Shown here: positions 1-9,000 of the stretch, piece after piece | How the letters are laid out: the number at the start of each line of letters is the position of its first letter | Position numbering within the stretch: the stretch's first letter is position 1 | Translations under genes and position numbers: made by a program | NCBI GenBank assembly: GCA_022844345.1 | Contig: JALHLU010000005.1 | Coordinates: forward strand, 10,072 to 74,071 | Length of the DNA: 64,000 nucleotides | Source of the DNA: Hyphomonadaceae bacterium | Lineage (GTDB): Bacteria; Pseudomonadota; Alphaproteobacteria; Caulobacterales; Hyphomonadaceae | Direction: 5' to 3' | The notes under the pieces: generated by a model | The model's input: only the letters and a program-made list of their open reading frames with translations | Database searches by the model: none | Told to the model about the DNA's origin: nothing

Positions 1-785
1 ATTGCGCTTTGCGCCTGCGCGGTGACGACCTGCGCGGTGGCCTTGTCGGCGAGTTCGTCGCGTTCGGCTTCGGCTGCGCGGCGGGCTTCGGCTTCACGGG
101 CCAGCTGGGCGCCAAGTTCCAGTTTCTCATGACGGACGACTTCCGTCTGGCGGGCCTGGTCTGCCATTTCGCGCGAGAGCCGATGCGTCTCCGCCTGGAA
201 GTTAGACGTCTCGGTCTTCAGCAGCTCGATCATTGCGCTTTGCGCCTGCGCGGTGACGACCTGCGCGGTGGCCTTGTCGGCGAGTTCGTCGCGTTCGGCT
301 TCGGCTGCGCGGCGGGCTTCGGCTTCACGGGCCAGCTGGGCGCCAAGTTCGTCCTTTTCGCCGCGGAGGGCGGTCATCTCGCTGCGGGAGACGCCCATCT
401 GCGAGGCGAGTTCAGACAGTTCGCGCGAAAGCCGAAGGGATTCGGCCTGCAGGACGGTTTGCTCCGTCTGGAGGAGCTCGATCATCGAGCGCTGCGCGTC
501 CATCATCTGGGCCTGGGCTTCGACCTTTTCGGCGAGTTCGTCGCGTTCGGCTTCGGCTGCGCGGTGAGCTTCGGCTTCACGGGCCAGCTGGGCGCCAAGT
601 TCGTCCTTTTCGCCGCGGAGGGCGGTCATCTCGCTGCGGGAGACGCCCATCTGCGAGGCGAGTTCAGAAAGTTCGCGCGAAAGCCGAAGGGATTCGGCCT
701 GCAGGACGGTTTGCTCCGTCCGGAGGAGCTCGATCATCGAGCGCTGCGCGTCCATCATCTGGGCCTGGGCTTCGACCTTTTCGGC
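1..785 (-). repeat. Near-identical tandem repeats encoding coiled coil
   Basis: Bases 1-119 recur at 232-350, a period of 231 bp (77 residues). Bases 282-533 recur at 534-785 with few changes, a period of 252 bp (84 residues). Both periods are multiples of 21 bp, so each unit is 11 or 12 whole heptads; the two unit types differ by one seven-residue insertion. The repeats continue off the left edge. High DNA identity points to recent duplication. Confidence 0.9.
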
Positions 786-2420
786 GAGAACGCCGCGCTC
801 GACTTCGGCGGCGGCGCGAGCTTCCGCCTCCTGCGCCAGGCGAGCCGCCAGCTGGGCGGCTTCCGTTTCTAGCGCCTTGCGCGGGGGTCCCTGCTCGTCG
901 CTTTGCTGGATAAGCGTCCGCAGCTGAACGAGTTCCTGTTCCACACGAGTTGTGAGCGCACGATTCTCATCAAATGCGATTTCTGACTCAATGCGTTTGG
1001 TTAGTATACTGACCTGTGCCTGCAGTTCGTCGGTCAGCCGCCGGGCGGCCTCAGCATTTTCCTGCTGCTGGCGGTTGGCTTCACTCAACTGTGCGCGGGC
1101 TTCATTCAGTTGTGCACGCACGGCTTCCACTTCCCGCTCGGCAGCGAGACTACGGGCCCGATTGGCTTCAGAATCCGCTACCAGCATGACGAAGCGGTCC
1201 ACAAGCGGATTGATAGTCGCAGAGCCGCGCGTCGCGTGCATGCTATGCCGCGTGCCGTCAGCCGACATTTCGAGGCCCCCCGTTTTGCCCTTACGAGGAC
1301 CATTAATAGTCGGTTTCCTGTCGAAATCCAGACCAGGAAGATCATACAGCCGCATTGGGCCCGCATATGTAACGCGCAAGCCATCAATGACCGGTCTCAA
1401 GGCATCGAAGCGTACAGGCCCTCCCGCAACTGAGAGCAGGGGGCTGGAAATAAGGACTTCCGCGCCGTCGTGGACCGTCACGATTGTCATCAACTGGCGG
1501 TCGCGGTCATTGTCGATGGTCCAGCCGGCTGCCGTTACTGGCAGCAGGCGAGACTTTAGCAGACTGATATACTCGTCCAGCTGCCATTCGCGGACGTGAG
1601 CGGGGTTACCCGGCGGCCCGAGATGATCGGCGCCGCGTACGCGAACCCGGTCCGGCGTGCTTGTGATCACGAGAGAGCCTGAGTTGTAGGCTTTTCGCCA
1701 TAGCTGGATCAGCGGATCGGGGTCGATCAAGTGCTCCACCACGTCGGCGCAGATCACCACCGTATCGGGGCCTAGCAGCGGCTCGATCTGTCGGAGGTCT
1801 TGCGTCTCAAAGTCCGCCTCGATCCACTCGCCCCATGAGTGATGTTCCCGGCACCATTCCAGGTTGGGCCCGAAATCGACGCCCACCCGGCGCGGCACGT
1901 CGATGGCTTCCAGCTTCAGCCCGCTGCCGCAGCCGATGTCGACCACCGTCTTCAGTGATCGCGCCTTTGCGAAAAATCCCGCCAGTTCATAGACCTCGGG
2001 CTGCCAAGTGACGCCGCTCTGCGCGACCGAGGCTTCGTGGTGATACTCTGGCCGCGTGCGCGAGACATAGCGGGGCGGCAGGCTGAGCCCGATGCGATGC
2101 ATGTCGGGCGCTGGTGGCGGCAGCGGACGGCGGGCAGCGGGCGGCGCCGGCTGGGCTGCCTTGGGCTTGAGCGGAACGATCTTGGGGACAGACGCCTTTG
2201 CCGCCGGAGGGGCGAATTTCTTCGCGGACTTCCGGGGCGGGGCCTTTTTTGGAGCGGCCTCGCGGGGCGCGGTCTTCCTGTCGGCGGCCTTGGCGACCGT
2301 CACCCGTTTGGCCTTGAGCGCGGCGGCCACGGCTTCGGCGGCTGTCTTGCGGACAGGTGGCGCCGCCTGCTTGGGCTTGCGGCGGGAAGCGGGGGCGCGT
2401 TTTCTGGTCGAGGAGGCCAT
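1..2420 (-). CDS. SAM-dependent methyltransferase with long C-terminal coiled coil (3' end off window)
   Basis: The frame stays open from an ATG at 2420 to the left edge, so at least 806 residues are visible and the C-terminus is missing. Residues 1-105 are a basic Lys/Ala/Pro-rich tail. Residues 130-310 are a class I methyltransferase domain: motif I VVDIGCGSG near 160, the acidic VGVDFGPN strand end near 182, and VICADVVEHLIDP near 223-235. From about 415 to the edge the protein is heptad-rich, built from AREAEARRAAEAERDEL-type segments. A methyltransferase tethered to a long coiled coil recalls WbdD, which ends O-antigen chains and uses its coiled coil as a ruler, but no kinase domain is visible. 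Neighbouring sugar genes support a glycan role. The specific substrate is unknown. Confidence 0.8.
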   Translation of the reverse strand, partial: MASSTRKRAPASRRKPKQAAPPVRKTAAEAVAAALKAKRVTVAKAADRKTAPREAAPKKAPPRKSAKKFAPPAAKASVPKIVPLKPKAAQPAPPAARRPLPPPAPDMHRIGLSLPPRYVSRTRPEYHHEASVAQSGVTWQPEVYELAGFFAKARSLKTVVDIGCGSGLKLEAIDVPRRVGVDFGPNLEWCREHHSWGEWIEADFETQDLRQIEPLLGPDTVVICADVVEHLIDPDPLIQLWRKAYNSGSLVITSTPDRVRVRGADHLGPPGNPAHVREWQLDEYISLLKSRLLPVTAAGWTIDNDRDRQLMTIVTVHDGAEVLISSPLLSVAGGPVRFDALRPVIDGLRVTYAGPMRLYDLPGLDFDRKPTINGPRKGKTGGLEMSADGTRHSMHATRGSATINPLVDRFVMLVADSEANRARSLAAEREVEAVRAQLNEARAQLSEANRQQQENAEAARRLTDELQAQVSILTKRIESEIAFDENRALTTRVEQELVQLRTLIQQSDEQGPPRKALETEAAQLAARLAQEAEARAAAEVERGVLAEKVEAQAQMMDAQRSMIELLRTEQTVLQAESLRLSRELSELASQMGVSRSEMTALRGEKDELGAQLAREAEAHRAAEAERDELAEKVEAQAQMMDAQRSMIELLQTEQTVLQAESLRLSRELSELASQMGVSRSEMTALRGEKDELGAQLAREAEARRAAEAERDELADKATAQVVTAQAQSAMIELLKTETSNFQAETHRLSREMADQARQTEVVRHEKLELGAQLAREAEARRAAEAERDELADKATAQVVTAQAQSA

Positions 2421-3052
2421 GCAACAGATCTCGCAATAATCGCGAGTACATACTCGGGAAGAGATAACAGAGGGCGCCTGCGACCCCCAATTTTTCTCGA
2501 ATTTACGTCAGCGCCGGATCGTTCGGATGTCAACCTTTGTCAACCTCCGGGCGCATGTTCCGCGCGTGGGTGCGGGCTTGCCCGCCGGGGCCGACTTGTG
2601 CCATCAATCGAGGATGTTGAATGCCACGCACGGCCTCCAGGACCGACTATCAGGGACTCTAAGCCGCAAATTACTAGCGCGTCGTTCGACGTAAAGGTTG
2701 CTCCGCGCCCGATTGCCAGTCTCGCCGCCGAATACCGCCGTGCCGCGCTCGATCTCGGGACGCGAGCGGTCTCTTGGTCCGCCTTCTCGGTGATCGGGGC
2801 CGCTAATGCGTACGTAGCTGACAATTCTCCGGGTGAGACGGTTGGCGGCAAGGAGTATTGCCCGTGTCCCTGACAAGGCGAGCCATAAGCGGCGCAATCA
2901 GGTGTCGAGCGATGCATCATAAGGCTCAATGATTTCAGGCGCGCCGCCAACCGTTGTGACCACTCGGCTCCTCGCCTCTATCCACCTAACTGCGCAACCC
3001 AACGAAGGGACATAAATGCCGATCGGCCTTGACCTTGACGTAAATCAGCAAG
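2421..3052. other. Intergenic, no convincing gene
   Basis: About 630 bases between the divergent methyltransferase genes. Open frames exist on both strands but overlap each other and show no domain, signal peptide or good ribosome binding site. Promoters for both flanking genes must lie here, but I cannot place them confidently. Confidence 0.5.
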
Positions 3053-3913
3053 TTGAAGCTTAAGCGCTTCTCAGGAGGCATTTTTTCGTCGTCAGTGAGC
3101 GATGCGGCGGTTGATGCGGCGCTTCACGAGCTCACGGACCATCGCGTCACCGAATTTCAAAATAACGTCCTCCCTTGGCTTAAACGATACACTGATATCG
3201 GGCCGGGCACGCGCGTGCTCGAGATAGGAGCGGGCACGGGCGCGTCCGTCACCGTTCTTGCCGCTACTGGCGCATCGGTCGATGGTGTAGATATCTTGGA
3301 GGGTCACCTTGAGGTCGCGCGCTGGCGTGTCGCCCAGCATGAACTCCACAACGCCGCGCTACACTGCCTCAACGCCACCGAACTTGCCGGGCTTTACAGT
3401 AGGCCCTACGACCTGATCCTGTTTTCTGCTGTGCTTGAGCATATGACGTATTCGGAGCGTTTGCAGGCGCTATCGGAAGCATGGGCGAATCTACAGCCGG
3501 GCGGCGTGCTGTGTATCTACGAGACGCCAAATCGACTTTGGCATCGCGACGACCACACATCGATCCTGCCATTTTTCCACTGGCTCCCCGATGAACTCGC
3601 CTTGAAGTATGCAAGTCGTTCGCCCCGTAGAGAATTCGCGGACAACATCACCTCTTTACCGACAGATCAGAGTCTGGCCCGGTGGGGCAGAGGCGCAAGC
3701 TTTCACGAGTTGGATCTAGCAATCGGGCTGGACAGAATTACGTTTGGCGAAAGTCTGAGCGATCACCTTACAGCTCAGCATCCCGGCTACCGCCATGCCC
3801 GAGAAACCGCTGCCGACGCGGCCTATCGGGCCCTGCTGAGTGCCTTCCAGCCAGCCCTGCCAACAAGCTTCTTTGAAGCCACACTTGACATGATTGCGAT
3901 CAAGCAGCCCTAG
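3053..3913 (+). CDS. Class I SAM-dependent methyltransferase
   Basis: This 286-residue protein carries the Rossmann-type methyltransferase core: motif I VLEIGAGTGASV around residues 56-67, the acidic residue of VDGVDILEGHLEVA near 78-84, and a LILFSAVLEHM segment near 123-133. The middle ETPNRLWHRDDH stretch resembles sugar or lipid methyltransferases acting in polysaccharide loci, although the acceptor cannot be read from sequence. The start is a TTG. No in-frame ATG precedes the core, and the ribosome binding site is weak, so the N-terminus is uncertain. It is followed by two further genes on the same strand and faces the coiled-coil methyltransferase, consistent with a role in decorating a surface glycan. 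Confidence 0.75.
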   Translation: MKLKRFSGGIFSSSVSDAAVDAALHELTDHRVTEFQNNVLPWLKRYTDIGPGTRVLEIGAGTGASVTVLAATGASVDGVDILEGHLEVARWRVAQHELHNAALHCLNATELAGLYSRPYDLILFSAVLEHMTYSERLQALSEAWANLQPGGVLCIYETPNRLWHRDDHTSILPFFHWLPDELALKYASRSPRREFADNITSLPTDQSLARWGRGASFHELDLAIGLDRITFGESLSDHLTAQHPGYRHARETAADAAYRALLSAFQPALPTSFFEATLDMIAIKQP

Positions 3914-3944
3914 CCTGCGAGGGCCAAGTTTAGATGTTCATCAG

Positions 3945-4103
3945 ATGCATAAACGCCTCTGGGGTCTCACCTATCTCAACCTCGGCGCAGTTTGTGCCGG
4001 GGTTTCTTTGCTACTGGGCGGGCTGCGCTGGCGCAGGACGGGCACGAACGCTAACTTAGTCGCGAGCGGACTTCGTCCAAACACCCATCCTATGTTGTCC
4101 TAG
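3945..4103 (+). CDS. Possible 52-residue membrane peptide
   Basis: A short frame between two sugar-locus genes begins MHKRLWGLTYLNLGAV and has one hydrophobic stretch (about residues 8-26) followed by a basic RWRR stop-transfer-like cluster. It has no obvious ribosome binding site and no family I recognise. It ends 11 bases before the next gene. It may be a chance frame. Confidence 0.22.
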   Translation: MHKRLWGLTYLNLGAVCAGVSLLLGGLRWRRTGTNANLVASGLRPNTHPMLS

Positions 4104-4114
4104 GCTGAAGTTTC

Positions 4115-5476
4115 ATGCTTGAAGAGATCGACCCCATTCACCTCATTTCCGCATCGCGGTTGGATTGTGTCGTCAAATACGACTTCTTCAGGTCGCTGAT
4201 GACAGGAATGGACGTTCAGCCAAGTGAACTGCGCTACCGCTGGCACGTTGCGCAGAGAACCGGGGGCCGCGAGCCCGCGGACTTTCATGGCAGGCAATCA
4301 GCGAAGACTGTTGTGGATGATTATGTAGTGAGCGCCCGAAGCCTTCTGGAATCAATGCGAGTGCGGGGCTTCGACAAAGCTGATGCGGTACCTGTTGGAT
4401 CCGATGGGCTTCTTCTTGATGGCGCTCACCGCGTTGCCGCTGCTGCCGCCCTCGGGCTGCCTATCAGCATCGAGCGACACGAACGGCCAGGATATTCGTG
4501 GGACTTTTCTTGGTTCAAGGACAAAGGCGCCAACAAGGCTAACCTCGGGAGATTGTTGCATTCGTGGGTTCGACTGAAATCTGATTCATCGGTGTTCATA
4601 TTCTGGGGACCGGTGCTGCATCATTGGGAATCGATGCAGGCTGCGTTGCTGCCCGAATTTGAGGTTGTCGGCGGGATCGATTTGGCGTTCGGCACGAGCG
4701 AAGCCGCAGCCTTTCAGAGTTTGGTGCTCGACTGCTACGCGCTCGACACGCAAGACCTTTTCGGAATGATCAACTACATCGGCGTGAAGGCCGAGAGACT
4801 GACCAATTCTCCCATGTTCATCAGGATAGTTGTTGGTCGCACCACTTCACCCAACGTAGAGCCGAGTTTAGCCGCTCGCGCAGTCAAGGAACGACTCCGC
4901 GATATGGCGCACCCCAGTGTGGACCGCGCTCTATTTATGTCTTGTCACGCGTCGTCCAGCTACTGGGAAGCGCTCTACCTTGCGGAGATTTTTCTCAATC
5001 CAGTTAACATCGCCCACGTCCGACTGCGCCGAAGTGCCAAACCGCGCGACCAGTTCATCACTTGGTGCGAGAGCACACGGAAGAAGGTCTTGGATTTGGG
5101 ATTAACCTTGGCCGACGTATGCGTAGTGGGAAGTGGGCCGCTGGAGGCGGTCGGCCTGAGGAACGCCACCGACATCGATATCACGCTGAGATCGTCTTTG
5201 CGGCGTCGGCTGTTTGATGCGGAAGTGACTCATGTCCAAAAAGACTTAGACGTGGTGACGGAAGGGTATCATCGCACCGCCGATCGGCCATGGATTAGTG
5301 ACGACCACCTAATTGAATCCCCGGAGAACCACTTCACTATGCTGGGCCTCAAGTTCGCGTCACTCAGCTTGGTATGCGACCGCAAGCGACATTCTGGGCG
5401 TGCGAAGGACCTCCTAGATGTCGAACTGCTGGGGCGTTTTGTTGATACCCGTTCACTGCGCGCTCTGTCAGATTGA
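4115..5476 (+). CDS. ParB-like and nucleotidyltransferase-like two-part protein
   Basis: I do not recognise this 453-residue protein as a named family. Around residues 93-115 it has VGSDGLLLDGAHRVAAA, which matches the DG-x-LLDG-x-HR signature of ParB/sulfiredoxin-like folds. Around residues 345-366 it has VVGSGPLEAVGLR followed by TDIDITL, the Gly-Ser plus Asp-x-Asp pattern of nucleotidyltransferase-fold enzymes. The middle region has no motif I can name. It has no signal peptide, so it should be cytoplasmic. It lies 9 bases before the capsule-type gene and is probably cotranscribed with it, pointing to activation or transfer of a sugar or phosphate-linked group during glycan synthesis. That role is inference. 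Confidence 0.6.
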   Translation: MLEEIDPIHLISASRLDCVVKYDFFRSLMTGMDVQPSELRYRWHVAQRTGGREPADFHGRQSAKTVVDDYVVSARSLLESMRVRGFDKADAVPVGSDGLLLDGAHRVAAAAALGLPISIERHERPGYSWDFSWFKDKGANKANLGRLLHSWVRLKSDSSVFIFWGPVLHHWESMQAALLPEFEVVGGIDLAFGTSEAAAFQSLVLDCYALDTQDLFGMINYIGVKAERLTNSPMFIRIVVGRTTSPNVEPSLAARAVKERLRDMAHPSVDRALFMSCHASSSYWEALYLAEIFLNPVNIAHVRLRRSAKPRDQFITWCESTRKKVLDLGLTLADVCVVGSGPLEAVGLRNATDIDITLRSSLRRRLFDAEVTHVQKDLDVVTEGYHRTADRPWISDDHLIESPENHFTMLGLKFASLSLVCDRKRHSGRAKDLLDVELLGRFVDTRSLRALSD

Positions 5477-5485
5477 GATCGCGCG

Positions 5486-6619
5486 ATGTGGGAACGATCG
5501 CAATACGATCAGGTGCTGACTGCCTTGGCGACGGAGTCGCCAGCGCTGCTGGGCGCTCGTCTGCGAGCCGCGCACGCGGAACTATCAACTCCACTTTTCA
5601 TTCGTGAGTTTGCAGCGTTGCTCGGTATCGAGATTGCGATAAGGTCGCCCTACTACCTTCTCCACCCAAACCCTATGGTGAGCGAGTATCGCCGGGTATT
5701 GGCAATACTCGTTCTGGAGTGCGCGGCTCTGGGTGTCCCGATCCGGATAGTGTCGGCCGGCCAGTCCAAGGAGCTGGTACGAGACCCTCGACGTACAATT
5801 ACTCTGACGTTTCACACGCACGGAGAATCGCCCAATCATTGGCACTTGAAGGATTCTCATGCGCCTCATCGCTTCTATTTCAACAAGCTGGGCTATTCAG
5901 GCTGGCTGACGCTCTCGCCAAAACAAAGCGCGGGGGTTATCGACGGCACATTGGAGCGTCCTGGACTGGCTGAAGACTGGCTTAATGCGCTGCGCGCCGC
6001 CCCGGTGACAAAGTACGCTCAGCCCGACAGTTCTGATGCAGTGAGGCCAGGTGGCGTGTTCTTTCCATTACAGCTTCTGGGCGACACGGTCAGCGCGCTG
6101 CATCGCGTCCCGCTCCTCGACGCGCTAACCATCGCCGCCGAAACCGTTCCTGCAACAGGAAGGCGGCTAACCGTGAAGCGGCATCCGATGTGCAGGGATG
6201 TGCAGGTAACGGAAACGCTGGACCGCCTTCGAGGCGTTTCGGGCGTCGACATTGTGAACTGCGATGTGCGCGAAGCCGTCGCGGTTTGTGACGTCGTCAT
6301 GACCGCGAACTCAAGTGTCGGATTCACGGCGCTCATTGCAGGCAAACCAGTGATTGCGTTCGGCGACAGTGACTACGACGTTTGCACGTACAAGGCAGCG
6401 GACTGTGAGACCTTGCGCGCTTTGCTCATGCGTATGGACTTGAAGCTCGATGAGGAAGTGCTGCGGCGCTACGTCGAACTATTTCTGTTGGAACTCACCT
6501 TCGACATTCGCGACGAAGCTCCGTTGCGAAAGCGCCTGGTTGGCGCGGTTGCCGAACTGATTTCCAATCTCACGGAATCCGAGTTCGCCGAGGCGGTGAG
6601 GGCCGCGCCGCGATTCTAG
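5486..6619 (+). CDS. Capsule polysaccharide synthesis-type glycosyltransferase-like protein
   Basis: The C-terminal half of this 377-residue protein reads VKRHPMCRD (near 230), then VDIVNCDVREAVAVCDVV and TANSSVGFTALIAGKPVIAFG (near 255-295). That order, a KRHP motif and then an N-S-S-x-G-x-EAL-like loop before a conserved GKPVIAFG strand, is typical of KpsC/KpsS and CDP-glycerol glycerophosphotransferase-like GT-B folds. Residues 1-200 are not recognisable. No membrane segment or signal peptide is seen. The ATG at 5486 lies 9 bases after the preceding stop, so the two genes are likely coupled. Expected role: sugar or polyol-phosphate transfer onto a cell-surface polymer. Confidence 0.65.
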   Translation: MWERSQYDQVLTALATESPALLGARLRAAHAELSTPLFIREFAALLGIEIAIRSPYYLLHPNPMVSEYRRVLAILVLECAALGVPIRIVSAGQSKELVRDPRRTITLTFHTHGESPNHWHLKDSHAPHRFYFNKLGYSGWLTLSPKQSAGVIDGTLERPGLAEDWLNALRAAPVTKYAQPDSSDAVRPGGVFFPLQLLGDTVSALHRVPLLDALTIAAETVPATGRRLTVKRHPMCRDVQVTETLDRLRGVSGVDIVNCDVREAVAVCDVVMTANSSVGFTALIAGKPVIAFGDSDYDVCTYKAADCETLRALLMRMDLKLDEEVLRRYVELFLLELTFDIRDEAPLRKRLVGAVAELISNLTESEFAEAVRAAPRF

Positions 6620-6688
6620 CGTAGATTCTGCGTTCGCCGTTGTTCAACCAGTTGGTGACCAGCCCGTCCGACGTGAAGATCGTCATCG

Positions 6689-6868
6689 TCAGGTTACTGC
6701 GTCTTCCTCGTCTCTTCGATCAATACGAACGTGGAAGAACTCACCTCGCTGAAAGATAGATGCCCAATCTAACGCATCGTCCCACGAGGTGGCTGAAGCA
6801 ACCCACTTGTTCCCCTTCGGGAACTCGCCGGTGACGATCCACTCGGAGCCTTCAAGTTGGCTTTCCAT
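6689..6868 (-). CDS. Small acidic protein of 59 residues, unknown function
   Basis: A short minus-strand frame begins ATG at 6868, preceded by an AGGGG ribosome binding site about 7 bases upstream, and ends TGA at 6689. The product starts MESQLEGSEWIVTGEF and ends with an acidic RRDEEDAVT tail. It is tryptophan-rich (four residues) with no cysteines and no membrane segment, so it looks like a compact soluble protein. I recognise no family. It sits in an otherwise gene-free gap next to a decayed autotransporter gene. Confidence 0.45.
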   Translation of the reverse strand: MESQLEGSEWIVTGEFPKGNKWVASATSWDDALDWASIFQRGEFFHVRIDRRDEEDAVT

Positions 6869-6997
6869 GGCGCTACCCCTGCCGTTTAATTATGCTTCAC
6901 TCTCTCAAATATTACTGCTTCACGCAAACGTCGCGTCTTTTATTCAGAACGGCACAAAGGAATCAGCAATTTGCTACCAGGCGTGACGCAGACCCAA

Positions 6998-7914
6998 TCA
7001 GAAGGCAGACTTATCTTCCGCATCGGTCACGTGGTTTGGCTCAGTCGCCAGGGCGATCGCCGCTTCCAGGGTCGTGAGATCCCCGAGCGACGCAATCCGC
7101 GCAACTTCGAAGTCGATCTCTCGACACTCGGCGGCAGCCCAGCGATACGGGACTCGTAGACGATGCGTCCGGAGGGGGTAAGCTCGATGGGAGCATCGAA
7201 TATCAGCGCACCTCCTTCCGCTCGCCGGGGTTGAGCCGCAGAGAAACGCAACGCACCGCCGGCGACCGGATGCTGCGCGCTGAGAGTCCTGCTGCTGGTC
7301 CAAAGACCCGAGACAGTGAGACCTTCAAGAAGGGCCTCGGCCACTTCTGCAGCGCCGGAGAACATCCACGACCCGAAGCCCTTGCGCGCCTCAAGTCCCA
7401 TCGTGGTCATCCGCTTTTCATTTTCCTCGCCGAAACCGCTCTGCATTGGTCCACGAAGCGCGGTGGTGTCATCGCGCAGCGCAGAATAGCCGAGTCTTAC
7501 GCCCCAGTCCGCACCCACGCCGCCGACACCGAAGCTCGAAGAGCTCCTGCCCGAACCTTCGGGCGTGCGGGCGTCGAGAGAGATGGGACCGAACGAATGC
7601 GATGCGCGGGTCCATGAATCGCCTGAGCCAAACATCGATCGGCCCGAGAGGTCATCGACCAACATCAGCCCTGGCGTCAGCCGCTGAGGGCCGCCGCCTC
7701 TTCCAACCGCCAAGGTGGAGTCGCCCATCTGATAACTAGGTTGGAACGTGGCGTCCGGCGCCTCCATCCAAGGATAGTGCGGATCACAGACGGAGGCGGG
7801 GGCGCTGAACCACGACAGCTGCGCCGGCCCGAGGCAAACGATGAGTTGCGTTGCTCGCTCATGGCGACTCCCACTGGCGACTGTTGTGCCTCGCACGCCT
7901 AAGAGGCTCCGCAC
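6998..7914 (-). pseudogene. Remnant of a subtilase/autotransporter C-terminal region, frameshifted
   Basis: The frame from 7914 reads MGDSTLAVGRGGGPQRL, then MLVDDLSGRSMFG, FGVGGVGADWGVRLGYS and APIELTPSGRIVYESRIAG. This resembles the region after the protease domain in alphaproteobacterial S8-type exported proteases. Near 7140-7150 the homologous reading shifts frame: the natural end, REIDFEVARIASLGDL through DAEDKSAF, continues in a second minus frame to a TGA at 6998. No catalytic domain precedes it, and the first 40 or so residues look like read-in from unrelated sequence. I infer a 5'-truncated, frameshifted relic. Confidence 0.5.
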
Positions 7915-8105
7915 TGTCCGGCCGGGTCAAGTAGCATTTTCTTCAACTCGATCCCCGCAAAGCGTGTGGAGAGACTTTTTTGTTTTTCCTGAAGACGGTG
8001 ATAGGCCATCCTTGAATTCCCTGTTTGACGAGCCAGGGCCTAGTGCGTCTAGCGGCGGCCGCCTGCCCGAGTTCCCTGGCCTTGCTGAAAAGCGCATGGA
8101 GAGGC

Positions 8106-8987
8106 ATGTCCAGACGTCTGCTAATCGTGGGCCGATCCGGCCAGGTGGCGACAGAGCTTCAGAAGCTCACGCCCCCTCCGGGCTTCGTTCTTGAGGCTTG
8201 GGGTCGTGATAGAGTTGATCTCTGCGATCCGCATATGGCTGCCAAACTTATCGCCTCTCACGAGCCTGCCGTCGTCATCAACGCGGCGGCCTATACGATG
8301 GTCGACCGGGCCGAGACGGAACCGTCAGCGGCGTTTGTCATCAATCGTGACTCGCCGGCAGCCATTTCCCGTATGTGCGAAAGTCGGGGCATTCCCTACG
8401 TCCACATCTCCACCGACTACGTGTTCGACGGCGACAAGCCCGCCCCCTACGTCGAGACCGACCGGCGCAATCCCAAGACTGTCTATGGACGCTCTAAATC
8501 GGAGGGCGAGGATGTGGTCATAGCCAGCGGCGCCAGCGCAGCCATCATCAGGACATCTTGGGTTTATGCTGCTCACGGAGCAAACTTCCTGCGCACTATG
8601 CTGCGCCTCGCCGAATCGCATGACGAGCTTCGAATTGTTGCCGATCAGATGGGACGGCCGACCTGGGCGAAGGACATTGCCGGCGCTGTGCTAGATGTGG
8701 CCGTCCGCGCCCAAGCTGGTGACCGTGACGCGCTTGGGGTTTTCCACTACAGCGGCGCGGGCGACGCGAGTTGGGCGGACTTCGCGCACACGATCTTGGC
8801 AAATACATCTCGCTTCAACATCAAGACTGCGCGTATCAGACGTATCACCACAGCTGAGTATCCAACGGCTGCCAGACGTCCGGCGAATTCGCGCCTGGAT
8901 ACCACTAAGATCGAACAGCGCCTTGGCATCATTCCGCGTGATTGGCGCGAGGGCTGCCAACTATGCTTGAGCGAACTCCTCGACTAA
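8106..8987 (+). CDS. rfbD: dTDP-4-dehydrorhamnose reductase
   Basis: RmlD reduces dTDP-4-keto-L-rhamnose to dTDP-L-rhamnose with NAD(P)H, the last step of the nucleotide-sugar pathway. The 293-residue protein has an N-terminal RRLLIVGRSGQVATEL nucleotide-binding loop (GxxGQ), the VVINAAAYTMVDRAE segment, a STDYVFDG motif and the YGRSKSEGE segment holding the catalytic Tyr-x3-Lys. This is the normal length for the family. The longer open frame starts at 8025, but the ATG at 8106 has GGAGAGG just upstream and begins exactly at the Rossmann strand. The rmlA, rmlB and rmlC partners are not in the window. It supports the view that this end is a surface-polysaccharide locus. Confidence 0.92.
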   Translation: MSRRLLIVGRSGQVATELQKLTPPPGFVLEAWGRDRVDLCDPHMAAKLIASHEPAVVINAAAYTMVDRAETEPSAAFVINRDSPAAISRMCESRGIPYVHISTDYVFDGDKPAPYVETDRRNPKTVYGRSKSEGEDVVIASGASAAIIRTSWVYAAHGANFLRTMLRLAESHDELRIVADQMGRPTWAKDIAGAVLDVAVRAQAGDRDALGVFHYSGAGDASWADFAHTILANTSRFNIKTARIRRITTAEYPTAARRPANSRLDTTKIEQRLGIIPRDWREGCQLCLSELLD

Positions 8988-9000
8988 CCGCTCAGGACCG

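Noticed and set aside
9-872. Plus-strand open frame of 287 codons with repeated FVAFGFGCA text
   Set aside because: It is the antisense shadow of the repeat-built coiled coil on the minus strand, whose frame carries the methyltransferase and runs on to 2420.
2037-2873. Plus-strand 278-codon frame
   Set aside because: Its first half is antisense to the methyltransferase tail and its second half has no family features or ribosome binding site.
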